This document shows positions 7,545 to 15,644 of a DNA stretch of 64,000 nt, piece after piece. Below the pieces are notes generated by a model that ran no database searches, had not been told where the DNA came from, and saw nothing but the letters and a program-made list of their open reading frames with translations. The DNA is from Flavobacterium cupreum (GTDB lineage Bacteria > Bacteroidota > Bacteroidia > Flavobacteriales > Flavobacteriaceae), in the NCBI RefSeq assembly GCF_003996965.1, contig NZ_QWDM01000003.1, positions 186,001 to 250,000 on the forward strand. Reading direction: 5' to 3'. Numbering within the stretch: position 1 is the stretch's first letter; the number at the start of each line of letters is the position of its first letter. A program made the position numbers and the translations under genes.

Positions 7545-8720
7545 ATGAAAAAGGCAATGTATTCAAACAATAGGGAACGCTTTTCTGTATTGTTTCTCTT
7601 TCTAATGTGTATCACAACTTTTACTGCAGCTGCACAAAACAAAAATAGCAACAGTGAAGTGTATCATATCCGCAATTATTTTTCAGAAGCCTATCTGATC
7701 AAAGGAAATTCCGGTAAATTACTTTTAATTGACACAGGAGTTTCTGTTCCAGGTTATCAGGACAGTCTGATAAATTCCATAAAAAAATCAGGCTTTCAAC
7801 CGGAAAATATAACTTTGGCCATACTGACACACGGCCATGGCGACCACGCAGGAAATGCCCGGTTTTTACAACAAACCTTCAAAACTAAGATTGCCGGAAG
7901 CAAAGCAGATCTGGAAAAATTTACAACAGGTAAAACAGAACTCAAAAAATCGGAAGATGTCAGCATCTGGGGAAACAGGCTTCGTCCCTATTCCGACTTA
8001 GATTATCCTCCCTTTACGCCTGACATCATTGTTGAAAAGACTATTGATCTTGCCCCTTATGGCATAAACGGAAAAATCATTCCGATTAAAGGCGGCCATA
8101 CGCCCGGTGATTTATTGATTCTGATTGGGGGAAATCTTTTTGTCGGCGATGCTTTCGTAGGAACCTTCAAATCTCAAGGCGGCGGACTGGCTCCTGACGG
8201 CCATCACGTAAGGGAACATTTTTTTCACGAAAACAAACAACTGGCTGACCAGAATTTAAAAGTGATTGAAAAAATTGCACTTGAAAATAAGGTAAAAACT
8301 ATTTATCCCACGCACAATGGGCCCGTTTCGACTTATGAATTAACCAAATACATTAAAGAAAAACCTTTGCTAAAACTTTTATCCCAACAGGAAAATGATT
8401 TGTTGAATGCTGTGGAAAAAGGAAAATCTGATGCAGCCAGTCCGTTTTTAGCAACTAATTTCATATTGCAGACCGCAGATCATAAAGACCTGAACAAAAA
8501 TGAATTTCTGCAAAGTTTTAATCCGAATCCAAAAACTAAAATAGAATCCCTGACTAGCGAGGATTTCAGGATTGTTTTCTCGAATGAAAATACAGCAGTA
8601 CTGACTTATATCGAAACAATTAAACTGGAAGGTAAAGACGCCAGAAATGTTGCCGTAACGGAGACTTATTTTAAAGAAAAAAAAGGGTGGAAACTGGGGT
8701 ATAAGAAGGAGGTTAATTAG
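7545..8720 (+). CDS. Exported metallo-beta-lactamase-fold hydrolase with C-terminal NTF2-like domain
   Basis: A 391-residue protein beginning MKKAMYSNNRERF, with a signal peptide ending about residue 30 (FTAAAQN). The frame opens at 7509, but the ATG at 7545 gives the proper signal peptide. The metal-binding motif THGHGDHAGN is complete (His96, His98, Asp100, His101), with later ligands in GGHTPGD, FVGDAFVG and PTHNGP. The last ~110 residues (SQQENDLLNAVEKGKSDAA to the end) resemble a DUF4440/SnoaL-like NTF2 fold. The beta-lactamase-like domain is in a family that includes B3 lactamases, lactonases and glyoxalases, and the substrate is not predictable. Confidence 0.88.
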   Translation: MKKAMYSNNRERFSVLFLFLMCITTFTAAAQNKNSNSEVYHIRNYFSEAYLIKGNSGKLLLIDTGVSVPGYQDSLINSIKKSGFQPENITLAILTHGHGDHAGNARFLQQTFKTKIAGSKADLEKFTTGKTELKKSEDVSIWGNRLRPYSDLDYPPFTPDIIVEKTIDLAPYGINGKIIPIKGGHTPGDLLILIGGNLFVGDAFVGTFKSQGGGLAPDGHHVREHFFHENKQLADQNLKVIEKIALENKVKTIYPTHNGPVSTYELTKYIKEKPLLKLLSQQENDLLNAVEKGKSDAASPFLATNFILQTADHKDLNKNEFLQSFNPNPKTKIESLTSEDFRIVFSNENTAVLTYIETIKLEGKDARNVAVTETYFKEKKGWKLGYKKEVN

Positions 8721-9150
8721 TTTGCAGTCTCAGTTGTCGGTCTCAGTCTTCAGTTTTAACGCTTGTCACGTTGAACAGTCTCAGTCTTAAGTCTCAGTCT
8801 TAAGCTTTAAAATTTGTAACGTTGAACAGCCTCAGCTTTCAGTCTCAGTCTTCAGTTTTAACGCTTGTCACGTTGAGCGAAGTCGAAACGCTTTTCTATT
8901 GTAAAGTTCAGGTTTCAGGTTTCAGGTTTCAGGTTTCAGGTTTCAGGTTTCAGGTTTCAGGTTTCAGGTTTCAGGTTTCAGGTTTCAGGTTTCAGGTTTC
9001 AGGTTTCAGGTTTCAGGTTTCAGGTTTATCCCGGCGCGGAATAGCTTTGCGAACTTTGCGCATTCCGATAAACAGACCTTGCGACCCTTGCGGTTAAACC
9101 TATACCTGCATTAACCGCATTTCAAACCTGAAACCTGAAACTTTTTCACA
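8721..9150. repeat. Gene-free repeat region: CAGTCTCAGTCTT words, 17x TTCAGGT heptamer and inverted copies
   Basis: The region starts right after the stop codon of the hydrolase gene. It first has degenerate TCAGTCTCAGTCTTAAG words and two copies of AACGCTTGTCACGTTGA. Then comes an exact tandem array of 17 TTCAGGT units at 8907-9025. A GCGAACTTTGCG-type segment follows, and at 9123-9141 the reverse complement of the heptamer (AAACCTGAAACCTGAAAC). A 91-residue frame across the array (period-7 VSGFRFQ) is an artefact of the repeat and not a gene. Confidence 0.9.
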
Positions 9151-9165
9151 AAAACATTAAAAATA

Positions 9166-9186
9166 ATACCGATTGGTATATATTTG
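9166..9186 (+). promoter_or_regulatory. TetR operator overlapping the tetR -7 box
   Basis: ATACCGATTGGTAT (9166-9179) is a palindrome of form ATACC-N4-GGTAT. It overlaps the -7 box TATATTTG (9179-9186), 20 nt before the regulator's start. The same palindrome recurs before the thioesterase gene at 9823-9836, supporting an operator role and autoregulation. Confidence 0.75.
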
Positions 9187-9206
9187 CACTATAATTTACC
9201 TTTATC

Positions 9207-9797
9207 ATGAGTAAGGCCGAAAGAACGAAACAATTTATAATTGAGAAAACTGCCCCTATTTTTAATATGAAAGGGTACAGCGGCACGTCCATGAGTGATA
9301 TTACGGAAGCAACGGGGCTTACCAAAGGCAGTATTTACGGGAACTTCGAAAACAAAGATGAAGTAGCAATTGCTGCATTCAAATTTAATGTAAAGAAACT
9401 TCAGGATACCTTTGCACAAGAAATTGAAAAACAAAAAACCTTTAAAGACAAATTATTGGTCTATCCGCGTCTGTACTCTGAGTATTATGATTTAAGGATA
9501 ACCGAGGGCGGCTGCCCTATCATTAATACAGCCACAGAAGCTGCTGACACGCATCCGATCCTTCGCAAAAAAGTCGAAAATACGATTCTGGCCTGGAGAG
9601 ATCAATTAGCCGATTTAATCCAACAGGGAATTAATAACGGAGAATTCAAAGCCAAATCTATCGATCCGGAGAAAACTGCCCTGACGATGATTGCCATAAT
9701 CGAAGGCGCGGTTATGATTGCAAAAATAACCGGAAATCTGGCCCACTTATCCGACATTATGCAGGCACTACACAAAATCATAGACGATCTGGAATAA
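9207..9797 (+). CDS. TetR/AcrR family transcriptional regulator
   Basis: A 196-residue repressor. The N-terminal helix-turn-helix is typical (GYSGTSMSDITEATGLTKGSIYGNFENKDE, residues ~22-50), followed by a helical ligand-binding domain with a conserved GGCPIINTATEAADTHP segment seen in the TetR_C_16-like group. It is followed after 67 bp by a hotdog thioesterase gene with an identical operator palindrome, so it probably represses itself and that gene. The inducing ligand is unknown; an acyl-CoA or aromatic-CoA would fit the neighbour. Confidence 0.92.
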   Translation: MSKAERTKQFIIEKTAPIFNMKGYSGTSMSDITEATGLTKGSIYGNFENKDEVAIAAFKFNVKKLQDTFAQEIEKQKTFKDKLLVYPRLYSEYYDLRITEGGCPIINTATEAADTHPILRKKVENTILAWRDQLADLIQQGINNGEFKAKSIDPEKTALTMIAIIEGAVMIAKITGNLAHLSDIMQALHKIIDDLE

Positions 9798-9822
9798 CGC
9801 TTACTTTTTTTTATTTAAAAAT

Positions 9823-9836
9823 ATACCGAATGGTAT
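9823..9836 (+). promoter_or_regulatory. Second TetR operator, before the thioesterase gene
   Basis: ATACCGAATGGTAT matches the ATACC-N4-GGTAT palindrome at the tetR promoter. It ends one base before the first possible ATG of the next gene, implying that the true start is further inside. Confidence 0.75.
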
Positions 9837-9864
9837 AATGCAAAACACTAATAATCATGAACAA

Positions 9865-10284
9865 ATGGAAACCAACAAAAGATTACAAGCATTAAAAAAT
9901 CACATTGACCGGGAATTTACAGCGTCACCATCCCCTTTTATGCTCTGGATGAAACCCATCGTTCTGGCCGCCGAAGAAAGTGGTGTTATTTTTAAATATG
10001 TTGTTCGTGAAGAAATGTCTAATCCTGTAAAAAGCCTTCACGGAGGCGTTACTGCCGCGATTGCCGATGATTGTATCGGAGCAATGATGTTTTCGCTCAA
10101 TGAAGAAACTTTTTACACAACCATCAATCTTGTGGTAGATTATTTTACGCCTGCATTTGTTGGAGATACGATAATTGCCAAAACAGCCATCATAAGAAAA
10201 GGAAAACAAATGGTAAATGCCCAATGCGAAATCTGGAATGCTGCCGAAACCCGATTGATTGCAAGGGCCACTTCAACCTTTTGA
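9865..10284 (+). CDS. PaaI-family hotdog-fold thioesterase
   Basis: A 139-residue protein starting METNKRLQALKNH. An ATG at 9838 adds nine residues but abuts the operator, leaving no room for promoter and leader, so the second ATG is preferred. The hotdog motif SLHGGVTAAIADDCIGAMMFS (around residue 58-78) contains the HGG signature and acidic residue of PaaI/YbgC-type acyl-CoA thioesterases. The fold normally works as a tetramer hydrolysing acyl- or aryl-CoA thioesters. It is likely controlled by the adjacent TetR protein. Confidence 0.85.
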   Translation: METNKRLQALKNHIDREFTASPSPFMLWMKPIVLAAEESGVIFKYVVREEMSNPVKSLHGGVTAAIADDCIGAMMFSLNEETFYTTINLVVDYFTPAFVGDTIIAKTAIIRKGKQMVNAQCEIWNAAETRLIARATSTF

Positions 10285-10417
10285 AAACTAATCTTGTCAA
10301 GAAAGAATTACACTAAATTCACTATTTGATTAGCAGAAATCCGGGCGCTGCCTTCAGGCACTTCCCGGGTGATTAACTGCTTATGCCGGCGAATGCCATT
10401 ATTGTTTGTATTAACTG

Positions 10418-10456
10418 AAAAAAGAGCAACAAAATTAAATTCTGTTGCTCTTTTTT
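10418..10456. terminator. Bidirectional terminator between thioesterase and GH2 genes
   Basis: AAAAAAGAGCAACA and TGTTGCTCTTTTTT form a strong A/T-flanked stem. It serves the minus-strand beta-galactosidase gene ending at 10460 and possibly the plus-strand thioesterase. A separate GC-rich hairpin around GCTGCCTTCAGGCAC (10345-10375) lies just upstream. Confidence 0.8.
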
Positions 10457-10459
10457 AAT

Positions 10460-13294
10460 TTATTTTTTTCCCGAACTGATCGTTAAAACTCCCGTCTTCA
10501 AACGCTTGGCAGAGGCTGAAATCACTACATCATTTCCGCTGCCGTCAGACTGAACAATTAGCTGTGCATATCCGTTAAAAAGTTTTCGCTTCCACGGTTC
10601 CGATGGCGTGATGACCTGAATTATTCCGGGATCTGTGTTCATCACATCCCATTCTTTTAATTTTTGAAGGGGCTTTGCTACAATGTGAATTGTATTTTTT
10701 CCCTGTCTTAAAATGCCGGAATTTAAAATGTATTTATCCGAATCTTCCGCACTTGCCGGAACTCTGTTTCCATTGACAAAAATAGTCGTCTCGAGTCCGA
10801 TTTTTTTATAAAAGAAACTAACGATATTCGTTAATGCATTATTCTTCAGGTCAAACTGGCCGCGGTATGCATACGATGGTGCCTGATTTTTATAATCCCT
10901 GTCTTTAAAAGCTTCTTTCCAGCCTTCTTCCGTATTGGCTGACAATTGTGTTGAAGCCTCAGCTGTTGTTGCTTTCCTTTCCTGAAAATTAGTGATCGGA
11001 ACCAGTGTAATTTCATCCAGGAATTTATCTTTTTCTAATGACGTTGGATTACCATTCCCTGTTCCAATGATCTTTCCTCCTTTTACCTCAAACTTAATTT
11101 CATCGTTGGTATTCGGCACATGAAGCCCTTTTTTGTCCGTCAGCTCTACCGTTACAATTGTTATATCGGTATGCGGAAGAATTCGCTTATCGGCAGTCAG
11201 CTTGATATTTTCTTCTATTTCTGTTGTTTTCTGCACATCAGACAGTATTTTTTTGCCGTCTTTATATCCAATTGCTTCCAAAGTTCCTGCCTGGTATTTG
11301 ACTTTCCATTCTAAATGTCCCAGACGTTCCATTTTTTTCTTTCCAAGGCTTTTTTTGTTTAGAAAAAGTTCAACTTCATCGCAATTAGAATACGCCCAGA
11401 CATCTATTTCCTTACCCTCTCTCCCAGCCCAGTTCCAATGCGGCAAAAGGTGCAGAACGGGATCTTTTCCCCACCAGGATTTAAGATAATACACATTGTC
11501 TTTCGGAAAACCGCAAACATCCATCATTCCGAAGTAAGAAGTAACCGATGGCCATCCGTATGGGGTTGGCTCTCCGCGGTAATCGAAACCGGTCCAGATA
11601 AACATTCCGGCCAGATAAGGACGTTCCGCATAAAACTTCCAGCCTTCTTCAATACTGTAAAAAGACGGGCGTGGCTTTTTGTCATACGCACTCTGATAAT
11701 GTTTGGCATCATCTGTAACGTAAACACCGCGTGTAGCAAAAGTAGAACCTTCCTCAGTGCCCATTCCCGGCTGTTGTTTAAATTCATTGTGGTGTGCGTC
11801 AATATCTCCGTTTCCAAGATAGTTGTACCCCATAATTTCAACAACCGATGAAATTCCGCTTTTAAAACCGCTGCTGATTCCAACCGTTACAGGTCTTGCA
11901 GGATCTATGCTTTTCGAAAAACCCTGCATCACGTTGGTTATACGTTCACCTGTAGTATTTCCTTCAATGTTCCATTCTTCATTTCCAACCGACCAGCAGA
12001 AAATACTCGGATGGTTGCGGTCCCGCTCTATCATTCTTTTCAGATCGTTCAGGTGATAGTCGTTAATTCCCATCAGGCGGGTTTCATCAATGACCAGCAT
12101 GCCCAGTTTATCGCAGGCTTCCAGTAATTCCGGAGTAGGAGGATTATGCGAACAGCGATAGGCGTTTGAACCCATATCCTTAAGTTTCTGAATTCGGAAA
12201 TATTGCAGTTCATCCGGCAATGCAGTTCCTAAACCTGCATGATCCTGATGATTATTGGTGCCCTGAAGTTTTATGTTTTTGCCATTCAGAAAGAAACCTT
12301 TTTCGGCATCAAACCGAATCGTTCTTATTCCGAAAGAAGTCTCATACTGATCCAGAATCTTATCGCCTTGTCGGATCTGCGTCACCAGACGATACAAATT
12401 AGGCGAATCAATATCCCATAACAACGGATTTTTTACTGTTACTTTTGAAATATATTTTGCTGTTTTATAAAAATCAGGTGCCGTCGCATTTTCAGAAACC
12501 GTTGCGATCTGATTTCCGGATGCATCAACGATATTTTGTACAATTGCAAGCGGCCCTTTATAATTTCCTTTGTTTTCAATGGTCACTTCCGCCGTGACTT
12601 CTGCCGTATCATTTTTGATTTCAGAGGTGACATACGTTCCATTTTGGATGACATGCAGCGGATTTGTTTTTTGAAGGTAAACATGCCTGTAAATTCCGGC
12701 ACCTTCGTAAAACCATCCTTCCTCCATCGATGCATCGGCACGGACAACAATGGTGTTTTCGCCTCCGTAATGAATGTAGGCTGTAACATCATATTCAAAA
12801 CCGTTATAACCGCTTTCTTCCGTTCCCAGGAAATGCCCATTAAACCAAACTTTGGAATTCCTGAAAACACCGTCAAATTTTATGGAAATAATGCGTCCGA
12901 GATCAGATTGCGGTATTTCGATTTTTTTTCGGTACCAGCCAATACTTTTTTCAGGAAAACCTTTTCCGGCTGCCTTAAATCCGTGGCTAAAACTCGCTTT
13001 TTCACTAAAAGGCTGTTCTACTACCCAATCGTGCGGAAGGTCTAATTTTCTCCAGGCACGGTCATCAAAGCCCGGTGCAGCCGGTCCGTCGCCAAATCCT
13101 GTTTTTGCCAAATAGGAAAAATAGCCCGTCGCATGTCCGAAATCCTTTTCTGTGTCGGACAAATGTCCAAAGGAAAAACGCCAGTCTTTGTCGATTAAAA
13201 TCAAATCTCTTTCCGGTTTATTTTGCCCGAAAGAACAGAATGAAAGTAAAAAAACAAAGTATAAAAGAATTCCCTGAGGAGAAATAGTTTTCAT
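10460..13294 (-). CDS. Glycoside hydrolase family 2 beta-galactosidase-like enzyme, exported
   Basis: A 944-residue protein starting at MKTISPQGILLYFVF, with a signal peptide to about residue 24; the longer frame to 13378 lacks a sensible N-terminus. The order is jelly-roll sugar-binding domain (~35-210, PHDWVVEQPF, GWYRKKIEIP), Ig-like domain, then the TIM barrel with the catalytic acid/base in SVGNEEWN (Glu439) and probable nucleophile in GMGTEEGSTF (Glu514). C-terminal beta domains follow (DUF4982-like, then invasin/Ig-like and a jelly roll). The enzyme should hydrolyse terminal beta-galactosides or related beta-glycosides in the periplasm. It has no SusC/SusD partners in this window. Confidence 0.9.
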   Translation of the reverse strand: MKTISPQGILLYFVFLLSFCSFGQNKPERDLILIDKDWRFSFGHLSDTEKDFGHATGYFSYLAKTGFGDGPAAPGFDDRAWRKLDLPHDWVVEQPFSEKASFSHGFKAAGKGFPEKSIGWYRKKIEIPQSDLGRIISIKFDGVFRNSKVWFNGHFLGTEESGYNGFEYDVTAYIHYGGENTIVVRADASMEEGWFYEGAGIYRHVYLQKTNPLHVIQNGTYVTSEIKNDTAEVTAEVTIENKGNYKGPLAIVQNIVDASGNQIATVSENATAPDFYKTAKYISKVTVKNPLLWDIDSPNLYRLVTQIRQGDKILDQYETSFGIRTIRFDAEKGFFLNGKNIKLQGTNNHQDHAGLGTALPDELQYFRIQKLKDMGSNAYRCSHNPPTPELLEACDKLGMLVIDETRLMGINDYHLNDLKRMIERDRNHPSIFCWSVGNEEWNIEGNTTGERITNVMQGFSKSIDPARPVTVGISSGFKSGISSVVEIMGYNYLGNGDIDAHHNEFKQQPGMGTEEGSTFATRGVYVTDDAKHYQSAYDKKPRPSFYSIEEGWKFYAERPYLAGMFIWTGFDYRGEPTPYGWPSVTSYFGMMDVCGFPKDNVYYLKSWWGKDPVLHLLPHWNWAGREGKEIDVWAYSNCDEVELFLNKKSLGKKKMERLGHLEWKVKYQAGTLEAIGYKDGKKILSDVQKTTEIEENIKLTADKRILPHTDITIVTVELTDKKGLHVPNTNDEIKFEVKGGKIIGTGNGNPTSLEKDKFLDEITLVPITNFQERKATTAEASTQLSANTEEGWKEAFKDRDYKNQAPSYAYRGQFDLKNNALTNIVSFFYKKIGLETTIFVNGNRVPASAEDSDKYILNSGILRQGKNTIHIVAKPLQKLKEWDVMNTDPGIIQVITPSEPWKRKLFNGYAQLIVQSDGSGNDVVISASAKRLKTGVLTISSGKK

Positions 13295-13513
13295 AGATAG
13301 TATAGTTAACGGAAATGTTTTGCAAACAGCGATAAAAATATCCTTTTTAAACCGATTAAAATAATAGTATTTCGTCAAAATGTAATATTTTATATTTTTT
13401 GCTCCTGAAAATTAACACTTAAAAATTTAGAATCATTCTATCGGCCCTTCTTTGCCAAATCTTGTTCTTTTAACTTAATTTTACTTATAAAATTAAACAA
13501 AACCATACGTATC

Positions 13514-13897
13514 ATGAGTGTTATAAAAGATGAAAACACACTTCATAGCACCCTAAAAAGCATTGACGAAAAGATTAACAGTCTTAACGATCAGAAAATA
13601 GTTGCTTTTTTTGAGTCGCTTGGCTTAACCGAAAGAGAAGATGTTCCTAAAGATTTCCTCAAGTGGGAAACCATACTTATTGTAGTTCCGAATCGCCATG
13701 TTTCTAATGAAATAAAATCCTATAAATATTCCATCTCAAGGCTTTTTTTCGTTACCAATCCGAATGCACAGCAAATTCATATTTTTGATTTTAAGGAATG
13801 GAAAAATATTACGCGCAGCAAAACACAATTTCAAATCAGGGAAATGATGAAAACCAGTTTTGGAGGGGTCAGGAAAGTTAATGGGGATTCTGAATAA
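13514..13897 (+). CDS. Hypothetical protein, unknown function
   Basis: A 127-residue protein with no recognised domain and no signal peptide or membrane segment. The N-terminus looks like a short coiled coil (TLHSTLKSIDEKINSLNDQK), followed by an alpha/beta-like stretch (WETILIVVPNRHVSNEIKSYKYSISRLFFV). It is isolated between the GH2 gene and the TlpA operon and is followed by intergenic heptamer repeats and a strong hairpin. The coding call relies on length, start and base composition. Confidence 0.6.
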   Translation: MSVIKDENTLHSTLKSIDEKINSLNDQKIVAFFESLGLTEREDVPKDFLKWETILIVVPNRHVSNEIKSYKYSISRLFFVTNPNAQQIHIFDFKEWKNITRSKTQFQIREMMKTSFGGVRKVNGDSE

Positions 13898-13906
13898 GTC
13901 GCAATT

Positions 13907-13936
13907 TCAAAGTTTCAAGTTTCAGGTTTCAGGTTG
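13907..13936. repeat. Short copy of the TTTCAGG heptamer family
   Basis: AAGTTTCAAGTTTCAGGTTTCAGG-type words directly after the hypothetical gene are the same heptamer as the 17-copy array at 8907-9025. Confidence 0.7.
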
Positions 13937-13999
13937 GCTGGAATCTGAAAATCCGCTCTGCTGACCTTTGTCAAAGCTTTAAAAACATATTTACATTGT

Positions 14000-14049
14000 C
14001 ATTCCGGGAAGTGAACAATCTCCGAAAAGATTCCTTACTTCCCGGAATG
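14000..14049. terminator. Long hairpin between convergent genes
   Basis: CATTCCGGGAAGT (14000-14012) and ACTTCCCGGAATG (14037-14049) are exact inverted copies (13 bp), with an inner AATCTCCGAAAAGATT stem. The position just after the minus-strand gene ending at 14063 and after the plus-strand hypothetical gene suits a shared terminator or a REP-like element. Confidence 0.6.
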
Positions 14050-14062
14050 GTAAAAATATGTA

Positions 14063-14539
14063 CTAGTCTTTTTTAAGTTCAAAAATCCTGACAAATTTTT
14101 GTTCCATCTTTTTTCTCTTTCTCTCTTCCTTCCATCTCGAATAGAAAGCCATAAAAAGCAAAAATAAATTAACAATTGTAGATGCTCTTCTAAGCCCTCT
14201 CGCAAAAAAAATAAAAAATATATTAATTGCTATAATGCAGACTACTGGAAAATATCTCTTCCAAAGCAACTGAAATTTATTGTTTAGTTCTACAACATAC
14301 TCTACTTTAAGTGTATTATTACTATTCTTGTATTTTCCTTTTATACTAAAGGGCGTTGAAGAGGATAGTGAATTGGTCGTCAGGTGAAAACTTTTATCAT
14401 CAAAAATTCCGTAAAATGGTTTAACAGCACCCGATACAGGGAATACTCTAACCTGTCCCAGCGTTGCTTTCAGAGAACCAATCTCCGTATTATGCTGTAA
14501 TCTTGCACGAAATTCAGATAAACTAAGTTTTGATTCCAT
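14063..14539 (-). CDS. Small membrane protein, unknown function
   Basis: A 158-residue protein. Residues 1-85 are soluble and beta-rich; two hydrophobic segments follow (FPVVCIIAINIFFIFFARG, about 96-114, and ASTIVNLFLLFMAFYS, about 118-133). A very basic tail (RWKEERKRKKMEQK) comes next and would face the cytoplasm. No domain is recognised. It begins 18 nt after the stop of the TlpA-like gene on the same strand, so the two are likely one operon. Confidence 0.65.
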   Translation of the reverse strand: MESKLSLSEFRARLQHNTEIGSLKATLGQVRVFPVSGAVKPFYGIFDDKSFHLTTNSLSSSTPFSIKGKYKNSNNTLKVEYVVELNNKFQLLWKRYFPVVCIIAINIFFIFFARGLRRASTIVNLFLLFMAFYSRWKEERKRKKMEQKFVRIFELKKD

Positions 14540-14557
14540 TGGATTTCGGGTCTGCTT

Positions 14558-15052
14558 TTACTTTTTTTCTAATATACTCTTGACCATTTCATTCAGGGCA
14601 TTTCCGTGAATATTTTTGGCCAGAATAATTCCGTTTTTATCTATTAAAAAGTTTAATGGTACCGATTGAAGCATGTAGTCCGCAACGACCGGAGATTTCC
14701 AGTATTTCAGATCACTAACCTGCGTCCACGGAAGTTTTTGTTTTGCGATTGCACCTAGCCAAAGCGGTTTTTTAGTATCCATAGAAACACTGTAAATGGC
14801 AAATTTATCGGGATAAGCATTGTACAGTTTTATCAGTTCCGGATGTTCTTTGGTACAGGGTCCGCACCAGGAAGCCCAAAAATCAACTAAAACCAATTCT
14901 CCCCTAAAAGAAGAAAGTACCACATTGGTTCCTTTTGTATCGGGAAGATCGATTTCAGGAGCAATATCTCCTACTTCAACTCCAATGACCTGAGCGTTGC
15001 TGCTCAGTAAGTTAAAAAATGTAAAAGCCAGAACAAAGTAGATTTTTTTCAT
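14558..15052 (-). CDS. TlpA-like exported thiol-disulfide oxidoreductase
   Basis: A 164-residue protein with a signal peptide (~1-20) and an AhpC/TSA-Redoxin thioredoxin fold. The active site WASWCGPC places the redox pair at Cys63 and Cys66, and the cis-Pro loop is in LQSVPLNFLIDKNG. Proteins of this type reduce or isomerise thiols in the periplasm, e.g. in cytochrome c maturation or oxidative-stress defence. It is first in a two-gene unit with the small membrane protein. Confidence 0.9.
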   Translation of the reverse strand: MKKIYFVLAFTFFNLLSSNAQVIGVEVGDIAPEIDLPDTKGTNVVLSSFRGELVLVDFWASWCGPCTKEHPELIKLYNAYPDKFAIYSVSMDTKKPLWLGAIAKQKLPWTQVSDLKYWKSPVVADYMLQSVPLNFLIDKNGIILAKNIHGNALNEMVKSILEKK

Positions 15053-15301
15053 AGGTAATTAAGTTTATTTTATTGGGGCTTTTTGAATCTCGCAGAGTCG
15101 CAAAGTTTTGTATTGAAGCCAAAGATGAAAGAATTAAAAGATTTAAAAAAATCCTTTTAAATCTGCGTCATCTGCGGGAAACAAATAAAAAACAATTTTA
15201 CCAATTTGAGAAATCAAGCGTAAACAAATATAAATACTTCTTTCAATATTTCGTTAATCAAATCCCCTATCTTAAAATTATGCTAAATATTTTTTCTTTA
15301 A

Positions 15302-15331
15302 TTGGTATATCGGGAAAAGTCGATATATTTG
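15302..15331 (+). promoter_or_regulatory. arsR-type promoter with embedded palindromic operator
   Basis: A TTG -33 element (15302-15304) and a TATATTTG -7 box (15324-15331) are separated by 19 bp. Between and over them is ATATCG-N8-CGATAT (15307-15326), a palindrome suited to ArsR-family autorepression. The -7 box ends 4 nt before the ATG at 15336, predicting a leaderless transcript. Confidence 0.7.
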
Positions 15332-15335
15332 CAGC

Positions 15336-15638
15336 ATGGAAAATATAGAAATTTTTAAGGCACTCTCTAACAAGTCCAGACTGCAAATGCTGGAATGGCT
15401 GAAAGAACCCGAAATCAACTTTCCGGATCAGCTGCAACACGCCGGATTTGAACACGGAGTCTGCGTGGGTCAAATTCAGGCCAAAGCCGGTTTAACACAG
15501 TCCACAGTTTCAGAATACCTGTCTATTTTACAGCGCGCCGGATTCATAGAAGCCAAACGCGTTGGACAATGGACTTATTATAAACGCAACGAAGGTGCCT
15601 TTGAAGCACTCAGTAAATTAATTCAATCTAATTTGTAA
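15336..15638 (+). CDS. ArsR family (winged HTH) transcriptional regulator
   Basis: A 100-residue winged-helix protein: KALSNKSRLQMLEWLKEP starts the domain, and the recognition helix is in AGLTQSTVSEYLSILQRAGFIEAKRVG, followed by the wing (WTYYKRN). It lacks an obvious CxC metal site in the recognition helix. Two Cys/His-containing patches (HAGFEHGVCVGQ) could sense redox or reactive species. It is 6 nt ahead of an Old Yellow Enzyme gene, so it very likely regulates that gene from the palindrome in the shared promoter. Confidence 0.93.
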   Translation: MENIEIFKALSNKSRLQMLEWLKEPEINFPDQLQHAGFEHGVCVGQIQAKAGLTQSTVSEYLSILQRAGFIEAKRVGQWTYYKRNEGAFEALSKLIQSNL

Positions 15639-15644
15639 ATTACT

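Noticed and set aside
8822-9097. A 91-codon frame reading VSGFRFQ repeats, resembling a repeat protein or a CRISPR-like array
   Set aside because: It is only the translation of the TTCAGGT tandem array; the period of 7 bp has no spacers, so it is not CRISPR, and all frames are equally open.
10333-10380. Possible tRNA or riboswitch because of the strong GC-rich stem
   Set aside because: No cloverleaf arms, TTC loop or anticodon arrangement can be drawn, and it lies after a gene, not before one.
11133-13115. Several plus-strand frames of 60-169 codons inside the GH2 gene
   Set aside because: They lie opposite a clear 944-codon enzyme with full motifs and show no domains of their own.
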